Shown piece after piece: positions 56,844 through 64,000 of a stretch of 64,000 nt of DNA; the first letter of the stretch is position 1; every line of letters begins with the position of its first letter. Under the pieces are notes generated by a model. It was not told where the DNA came from. It searched no databases and was given only the letters and a program-made list of their open reading frames with translations. The translations under genes were made by a program, and so were the position numbers. Source of the stretch: Litsea cubeba (taxonomy: Eukaryota > Streptophyta > Magnoliopsida > Laurales > Lauraceae); assembly GCA_012931725.1 (NCBI GenBank), contig CM022945.1:101377951-101441950 (forward strand), given 5' to 3'.

Positions 56844-57329
56844 TTTCGCATAAATGTTATAAGCGTCATAAGCCTCCTCTATGTTATAAAAAATAAATCC
56901 AACTTTGGGTATTTTCTCCTCCTCAACCTGTGGTATAAATGTACTAATTGGTAAAGATGGACGATCGATGGGAGCAATGGTCGATTGAAAAGCCTTCTAC
57001 TCTTTTTCGTTGAGGGATTTGGAGGGCCTGGGAGCGGGAGAGTTTCAGGGATTTGGAGGGCTTTTGCCCTTTTGGACTGCTTTATATAAATGACACTGAA
57101 CGTTGGATGGGGAGATGAAAACAGGCGGCCCAGATTTGAATTCGCACGGATCGGTAGGTTGTTCAGTAAAACTGTATCAGCATGTACAAGATTTTTGGGG
57201 TATTAGATGAGACTGGCAGGATGTAGGTTCAACACCTTGTTGCTATTTGGCAGTTTTTAAAAGCTCAAATAGATTTTGAACTAAGTTGCTATTATCTCAT
57301 ATTGACTTCCTTTTTCAACGGTTTGGATT

Positions 57330-57533
57330 TTCAGAAGATGGGTCCACCCATGTGTTTCACCATACCACAATGCAATGATGATACATTTAAGGACGGAGGA
57401 AGGGGGGTCGAGTGTGAGCATTCCCCTTCACCATACCACAATTTGGGTCGAGTGTGAGCATTCCCCTTCACCATACCACAATGCAATGATGATACATTTA
57501 AGGACGGAGGGAGGGGGGTCGAGTGTGAGCATT
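57330..57533. repeat. Local tandem duplication at the end of copy B
   Basis: The phrase gggtcgagtgtgagcattcc occurs three times (near 57405, 57445 and 57517), and the ttcaccataccacaat phrase also three times, indicating partial tandem copies at the right duplication border. Confidence 0.8.
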
Positions 57534-57545
57534 CCCCCCCCCCCC

Positions 57546-57576
<31 letters not shown>

Positions 57577-57763
57577 ACACACACACTCAATTTTATTTAC
57601 ATGTTTGATAAATACGAAAATAGGAGTAAATTTAGGCATTTTTATTTTATGCCGTTTTGCCCCTCCTCTACTCTCTCTACTTTTTTAGAACTTTAGAGAG
57701 CAACAAGGGTATTCTCATCTTAATAAGAGCATTATATGCCCCCCCCCCCCCCCCCCCCCCCCC
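57534..57763. repeat. Two poly-C tracts and a (CA)n run
   Basis: 29 consecutive C at 57534-57562 running directly into (AC)n to about 57586, and 25 consecutive C at 57739-57763. Confidence 0.95.
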
Positions 57764-57789
57764 ATAAAAGATGGAATCTTATGGTATTA

Positions 57790-58165
57790 TCTCTCTCCCT
57801 CTCTCGATAGGGGTGTTCGTGGACTGAGCCAGCACGAGCCCAAACCTAGCCCATCCCGTTTTTGGGCGGTCTTGGATGTGTAATTTGGGTCTATTTAATA
57901 ATTGGGTCGGGATTGGATTAAGTGAACGAAAGCCCGAACTGGCCTGGCCCATATAAAGAGTGCATGTAATTTAGTTGAATTAGGCCAAAAGCTCACGAAA
58001 TCGATCAAAAGCCCGATGCATCCCGACCCGGTTGACTAAATGGGCGGGCTCAGGCCTGACTTTTATGGCCCATTTTGGGCTTGGGCCGGGCCAGTGCCTG
58101 TGTTTCTAAAGCCGAGCCCTGGATATACCTTAGCCCGGCCCGGCTCATGAGCACTGGTAGATCAG
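57790..58165. repeat. GGGTC/GGCCC-rich dispersed repeat, MITE-like
   Basis: The left phrase taggggtgttcgtggactgagc and the right ggctcatgagcactggta are loosely inverted. The interior is rich in ggcccg/cgggcc units (for example gggccgggcc, agcccggcccggctc). This pattern is common to a class of plant MITEs; no target duplication is clear. Confidence 0.45.
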
Positions 58166-59167
58166 CAAATGGAATGGCAGATTGTCCAGCTAAACAGGGA
58201 GTTCATCGGTCATATAATCTTCGCACCTCTTTAATGTAGTTGGTGGGTGCTTGTTATATTTCTCTTGTACGAGCTCACCTCACCGATGAGTGGTTCTTTA
58301 TGTATGATATTTCATAAGTTGTAATCTTTTTCTTTAATTAATTTTACTATTACCGATAAAAAAAATTATTCGTATTTTCATCATAGGCATAAAGATAGTT
58401 GACAAACAAATCAATGTTAGAATTGTAGTCATTGCCTCTAAGGATAACCAGTGAGACTAATTTTGTTAGATACCTAATCCACATACACCACTTTTATGTG
58501 GAAGGCCCCGATATTAGACATGTCTCCCTTCCCTTGTAGTATGGATTCATGTTTCATACTTTCATCTGGCAATCTTTTTTCATCATTTAAATGCTAATTT
58601 GCAAATCATGCTCAAATCCATAGGCCTAGAAATTAATGAGATTGTAGTCATAAACAGCTGATAATGGGAGACCTCACTTCTAAAGCCGATATTGAGACAA
58701 TGATTGTAATCACTAGATTACCCGGTAATATGGGCATAATATGGCCAAACATCAACATCTTGTGAATGCAACCAATAAAAACACAATGATATCTCCTAAC
58801 CTTCTCTTGAAAATAAAGAAGAAGAAGAAGTGGAAAGACATCCGCAGCAGCTGCAAATAGACTTTTCATACAAGTATACTGATGGTTCGAATGCAACCAA
58901 CAAAATGGATCCTAATAGGCAAATATACAGTCAACAGAAAAGAGAGGACATAAATTTACAGAAAAAAAAAATTTCTCTGTCAAATCTATGTTTTGAAGAA
59001 GATGAGGAATCTGTCAAATCTATGTTCTTGATGCAGACTGTCTATTTTCAACAATTATGGTTCCTTTGAGATGATCTACACCAAAAGATATCAGTATCAA
59101 CTGACCATTAAAAGGTTGAATGGGCCAAACCAGCATATCCACGCAATTCGCTGCAATGATTTGGACA
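58166..59167. other. Intergenic / 3' flank of ABP1
   Basis: AT-rich; contains the ABP1 3' UTR (minus strand) next to 59168. No other gene supported. Confidence 0.5.
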
Positions 59168-62100
59168 TCACAGCTCATCCTTGGGCTGATGGAGGCATTC
59201 CTCATCCCAATAGTAGGGGAACTTTAATTTAGCTGCAGTATGTGGCATGAACCAATCCTCATAAATGAACCTGCAAAGCATATTAGTACCACAACATTGA
59301 TCCATCATCAGACACAGCACAAGATGTCAATCTCAACAAGAAAGCTCCAAGTACTTAGTCATCTCTCTAAAATTGACAATCAACGGCACATAACAACGAG
59401 CAGTATCCTAAATAAAAACCTTATGGATTTTTTTGGATGTAGTGAAGATTGCATGCTAGGTGGAGAAACCAAAAAAAAACCCTGGAGGTGGAGATTTACC
59501 ACTTTTCAAGTCGCTCCTATTTGATAGTCACTATGAAAAAGTGAAAGTAATGACAAAAAATAAAAACCTTAATGAGGAGCACTGATGTTTTGGGGGGCGG
59601 AAATTGGAAGTCTCTAGGGTTGAGACTTGAGAGGTGAAAACCTTTTGAGGAAATGTTATGAAATGGGACCTACTTTTCTCATGCAGAAGACACTCCAGAG
59701 TCCAGACACAGGATTTATGGTTTCTATAGAGAAAATCATTTCTCCATGCTCTCTCTCTCTCTCTCTCAAAGATTTCATGTAAATTTAGCAGTGCCAAGTT
59801 GACATGAGAACATGGTACCAGGTTTATCTGGAGACGTGATTTTGATGTTAAGTGGCTGTGACAATTGTATCTTATTAGGCCCTGATGTATCCATGTTCCC
59901 TATGCATCCAATCCATACACTAGGGCCCACAGTTTGGTGATAGTAGAGACCATTAATCTGATGGGCCCCCACAATGGAATGGGATGGAGTGATGCTGCAG
60001 AAATCTACAAGACTGGACGATTCTAAACAACGGATCAGCAACATAGACATAGGAAGCTGAGAAGAAAATAAAGCAACTACAAGTGTTCCAGGCTACAATC
60101 TTTTATGTGATGAATTCTTCAGGTATCCCTTGTCTACATGGTAATCGGTAGCCAATCAGATCAACTTGTCTGGGTCATTGAACCATGGTCTATTCATACA
60201 GAATGGATGCATGAGGATAATGTTAACTGTCTACAGTGGCACATTCTGATGCATCAGTACGGAACAATTCCTCTGACCTGATGCTTCATATTTACCTTCC
60301 AATCTAACAAAGTAATTACATTCAAAAAGCTGCATACAAGAGCTCTCTATCCTTGGTTGCCTGGAATGTAGTGATACTATTCTACCTCAGTTCTCATCCA
60401 AAACAAGAATATGGGTGCCTTGATCTAGAGAAGTTCGATACTTTTACTCAGTAATTATGCCTAAAAATTAAAATAAAAAGGGTAATTATGCGATTGCAAG
60501 ACATTATTTATCGTATAGAAACAGATAATTAATTTGCATTTTTAACTGTGGTTAACAGCATGCCAATCAAGTTATGTTCCAGAGAGTAAAAGAAGCTTTA
60601 AGGGAAAGAAAAATTGGAAGAGGGTAAATAATAGTACCACTTATAAGAGGAAATGTAGTATATGTATAAATATTTTAAGAGAAATGTTGATATATCTGGA
60701 CTCCATAAAGCTGCCATGTCCAAAGACTCAATTCGGTGTCCAGTTGCGTAGATGTGATATTCTATTTTCAGGCATAAATTGATGGCTGTTACATTGACAG
60801 CCTCAAATACCTTGAAAATACAAATTGTATCTGTGTTATGAACAGTTCTTTTAAGTTAACTATTTGTGGCAGCATCTCAAACTGTACTTGGTGCAAGGTT
60901 TACATGGCACGTCATGCCAACAACCTCAGGATGCCTTTGGATCTACCACTGGCTCAGGTGGATAGGACTAGCAGTGATGTGCTTAGGGTGGCAAGGAAAG
61001 CAGAAACCACAGCGTTTAGGTGTTTAGGCTTTTGCCTATTTGTCATCTCTGCTCAAAACTGAAAGTTGGCTTATTGCAAGTAAGACCATAGATAATCAAT
61101 AATTGATTCCAGCCAGAAACCACTTCACCAGTATGCAATTGAGAAACCCATGTGTCTAGATTAAAACCATAGAAGAATGAAGATTAATCAACATAAGTAG
61201 ACCTTAAATTTCGAGATGAAACCTTTAGTAATAGCAATAAATTTCATAACAGGGCACCAGACCATCAGAACCATGACATATTCATACATAAACTTGAAGG
61301 AATAGGATTGAGTAACGGTTTAAGCATGCCAACTAATGGAGAGATTGAGACTACTTACACTTTAACCGGTGGACGAGATATTACAACAAGCACCTGCAAG
61401 TCCTCATTATCATGTGTATTCCAGACCTGCATAAGTAAAATAGTATGGTCAGTTACACAACGAGACAGAGAGAAAAATAGGAACATCTATAAAAAAGAAT
61501 ACTTAATATTTATTAAACATCTATGCCTTGTGGAAGTTAGATATTTATCATTTTCTAAAGAGAACTTGAACCTGATCAATATAATGTGCTCTCTCCACCT
61601 TAAATCTAATTTTATTTTATGGTGCTTGAAACAGTATGGACATGTATGGAGAAAACCTGAAGCAGCCCCTGTAATATGCATGGCAGGCTTGCATGTTCAA
61701 GGAACTGAGAAAAGAGGGAGATTATTAAAGCCCTTAAATGTAGTGAGAAAAACATGATGCATTGTGGAGTCAGTGAAATCATAATTTTAAATAGGGTCGA
61801 GTGGCAAAGTATAACTCGAAACATTGGCCCCAAATTGATGGGAAAAGGCTTCCACGACGATGGTAATGACAACAATGATGATGAAATATTTTTGGGGAGA
61901 TGCTCCTATGAGAGATATCTCTCTCCTTACTATAAGAGATAGGGTGAGGGCACTCACATTTAAGTTGTCGGCATTGGATATTGATGTGAGGGCCCCCACC
62001 TCATCTCTCATAGTAAGGTGAGAGATGCTCTCATAGGAGCATCTCCCATATTTGTGAAGAGTTATATGTAAAATAGTGAATGTAGGAGAAGTTCATCCGA

Positions 62101-64000
62101 GCCAATTCGGAATAAATTTATGCCATTCAATCTTCTAAGAACCACAGCAAGGTAGTAAATGCAATTCACTCAGGAAGCCACACTTCAGTTTATCAGTGAA
62201 GGTATGGTCACCAAAGGTTTTGATCATCCTACAAAATCATGAACCGCCCAATGATTTAGGTGACCATGTAAGCCATCGCCTGGTCACTTGGGAATGATTT
62301 AAGGTTTAGGAGATCATTTGACACCAAGGCACTTACCATTATTAAATCTTATTTATCCCTTCCCCTGCCTCGAGAAAAACAAATTGGTACGCAATTCGTT
62401 GTCGTCTTCCTTTATTTCTTTAAGTCTTAAGAACCAAATGGCTATTTAGGAAGAAGATATTCTCCTTTAGACTCTCAATTACTCCGTTTGGGAAAAAGCA
62501 TGTATTGTGTAAAATACATATCACAGAGAACAATAGAACCAGCCCTTCTAATTATAGTACAAAAACACCTCTTGCAATAGATTATCTGAAACTCTATCCT
62601 CAGCCAAGGTACAGACAATGTGGATTACAGGTGCATGAGGTTTTACCACCTTTCCAATCATCCTACCCCTCAAATCTGGGTCATGCAAATGATTGTAAAA
62701 GTCAACATTTTAAAACCTCAAATGAAAGGGCTAGGATGATTTAATATATATAGTAGACAACCACAAAACCAGCCCTTATAATGATATTACATCTGCACCC
62801 TCACAATAATTCTTCTAATACTCTCCCTATTGGATAATGAGTGCGTGAAGTTTTATCCCCTCCAATCATCCTAATCCTCTAATTTGGGTTATCCTAAAAC
62901 CAAAGATTGTAAAAACCAACTTTTCAAAGCCTTAATTGGAAGGTCTACGATGATTTGGTGTGAGTGAACTCCACACCTAACTCTATCCATGATGCTTTCT
63001 TCCAATCACACACATCCCCGTGTATTGGCACTCATTGAGGTGCCTCGCATATTCAAAATGAATGCAGGTACCCATTAACATTCCAAATTGTGACTTGAAG
63101 TTATCGAAGACTGAAAGTTTTACTGGTCAAAATTTACTGAATATCACAAGATAAAATGTATTAGAAATCGCAAATGACAAATTTTAGAAGAAATACTAAA
63201 ACATTCCCTTTCCTACCATACCTGATGAGCATTGTTAATGGGTATATGGAACGTGCTATTTGAAAAGATAGAGAACTTCTCGGGAGTTCCAGGATACTGC
63301 ATATGTGAGCTTGAGGCCAGAAAAAGAGTACCGCTCCCTTTCAAAACAACAAACACCTCTTCACAAGAGTGCCTGTGTATCGGTGTCCGTGTTCCAGGAG
63401 CAAATGTCTGAAGCCATACTTCAACCTTACATACAAAAGAATGTTGGCATTATATTAAAATGAGTCTAGAAATATCAAACAAAATAGCATTGCAAAAAGC
63501 AAGGTGAAAATTCAACAAGAACTTAATCTATTACTAGATAGAAAAGTTGGCAACGAATAAATTTAGGTTGTGAGCACCTGCTTTTAGACAGTCAGCATGG
63601 CATATGAAGATCATTAGTTTCATGTCCTACACTCCTACTAATTTGACAATGAATAAAAATGATTTCACTTTAGACTGGATCTATATCTTGATAATGAAAT
63701 CAGAAGTTTCAATGTCATCAAAGGAAATCCCACTGAATATTTGTAAGCGTTAATTTATAACACCTTTGGTAAACTGCTGTTCCTCCATACATAAATTGGC
63801 TAAATACTGCGTACCCACTTAAGATTTTGTCTTGAAGATGCCTCTATGTTTGTTTATGCTCAGACCTCAGTGTATTAATCAACTAAAAAAAAATGCTTAG
63901 TGCCATTTCGACTGTCAACACCAAAGTATTACTAGTTTTAAAAACCTAAAAATTTCCTCATACTCTTGTCATAACGTAAAATATTTCTCTGTAAACATCA
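59168..64000 (-). CDS. ABP1: Auxin-binding protein 1, 3' three exons (5' end beyond window)
   Basis: Minus-strand exons at 63222-63425, 61359-61426 and 59168-59270 join in frame. They encode VEVWLQTFAPGTRTPIHRHS, continuing CEEVFVVLKGSGTLFLA...HIPINNAHQ, then VWNTHDNEDLQVLVVISRPPVKV, then FIYEDWFMPHTAAKLKFPYYW ending in KDEL and TGA. This is the cupin fold of ABP1. The metal ligands are visible as the HxH...E of HRHSCEEVF and the His of NNAHQ. KDEL is the endoplasmic reticulum retention signal. ABP1 binds auxin and has a reported apoplastic and ER role. The signal peptide exon and the exon with the first box A lie to the right of the window. Introns are 2.1 and 1.8 kb; the second holds a fold-back MITE and a diverged tandem repeat. 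Confidence 0.95.
61895..62047. mobile_element. Fold-back MITE (153 bp) in an ABP1 intron
   Basis: Inverted arms of about 65 bp start gggagatgctcctatgagag at each end. Flanks ATATTTTTG (61886-61894) and ATATTTGTG (62048-62056) differ at one of 9 bases. The RNA would fold into a long hairpin. Confidence 0.82.
62528..62965. repeat. Diverged tandem repeat, two units of about 230 bp, in an ABP1 intron
   Basis: Both units share, in order, accagcccttNtaat, ccaatcatcctaNccctc, then gattgtaaaaNNcaac and atgattt phrases. Units at about 62538-62745 and 62772-62965. Non-coding. Confidence 0.65.

Larger units (their letters stand above)
53350..57152. mobile_element. Mutator-like element, FAR1-type, copy B (3.8 kb)
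   Basis: Counterpart of 38354-42178, with the same TIRs, minisatellite, convergent GRF gene and transposase. The left hairpin (gatcgggtgagaa...ttctcacccgatc) is present, centred near 53338. Confidence 0.82.
42474..57417. repeat. Tandem segmental duplication, copy B (14.9 kb with insertions)
   Basis: Collinear with copy A, and longer mainly because of a 2.44-kb Mutator-like insertion (50626-53069) and an insert of about 1.35 kb (about 45967-47316). It lacks DNA matching roughly 34010-34840 of copy A. It ends at gtcgagtgtgagcattcccc near 57417, matching the sequence just before the copy A/copy B junction. Confidence 0.92.

Noticed and set aside
57331..57639. Frames across the poly-C tract (poly-Gly, poly-Pro)
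   Set aside because: Homopolymer translation.
61308..61757. 149-aa plus-strand frame at the right end
   Set aside because: Antisense to an ABP1 exon and intron; no domain.

Overview
This window is nuclear DNA from a flowering plant. The evidence is spliced genes of plant-specific families (an FBL4-type F-box/LRR protein, a galacturonosyltransferase-like GT8 enzyme, BAHD acyltransferases, auxin-binding protein 1) set in AT-rich DNA full of plant transposons (Copia, FAR1-type Mutator-like elements, hAT and Harbinger-like MITEs, LINE fragments, SINEs). The species cannot be named from the sequence alone.

Layout. 1-3898: decayed Copia retrotransposon, minus strand, with one LTR, running off the left edge. 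4667-6088: non-autonomous Mutator-like element with a 9-bp target duplication, ending about 350 bp before the next gene. 6438-18998: an apparently intact 8-exon F-box/LRR gene (FBL4 type, 618 codons) whose introns hold at least three hAT MITEs, two LINE tails, a SINE piece and other inverted-repeat elements. 19000-26185: gene-free, made of MITEs, low-complexity DNA and an LTR-like unit. 26186-27241: single-exon GATL gene, minus strand. 29134-30328: broken DUF506 (PDDEXK-like) gene.

The dominant structure is a tandem segmental duplication of about 12.4 kb. Copy A is about 30082-42473 and copy B is 42474 to about 57417. Each copy holds one intact intronless BAHD acyltransferase (32117-33475 and 44467-45825; 16 amino-acid differences in 452), a shared SINE, shared minisatellites, and one Mutator-like element with TIRs of about 190 bp. 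That element encodes a FAR1-type transposase on the minus strand and, convergently, a small GRF zinc-finger/transmembrane protein on the plus strand. The copies have decayed differently: the GRF gene is open in copy B and has stop codons in copy A, while the transposase is interrupted in both. After duplication copy A probably gained a small fold-back MITE and copy B gained a 2.44-kb Mutator-like element carrying an array of GGGATATCCC palindromes. Copy B also has an insert of about 1.35 kb just upstream of its BAHD gene, so the two BAHD promoters now differ.

57418-64000: poly-C and CA tracts, another repeat, and the 3' three exons of an ABP1 gene on the minus strand (ending in KDEL), whose 5' exons lie beyond the right edge. 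The genes do not form an operon or one pathway; they are independent plant loci with a young tandem duplication between them.
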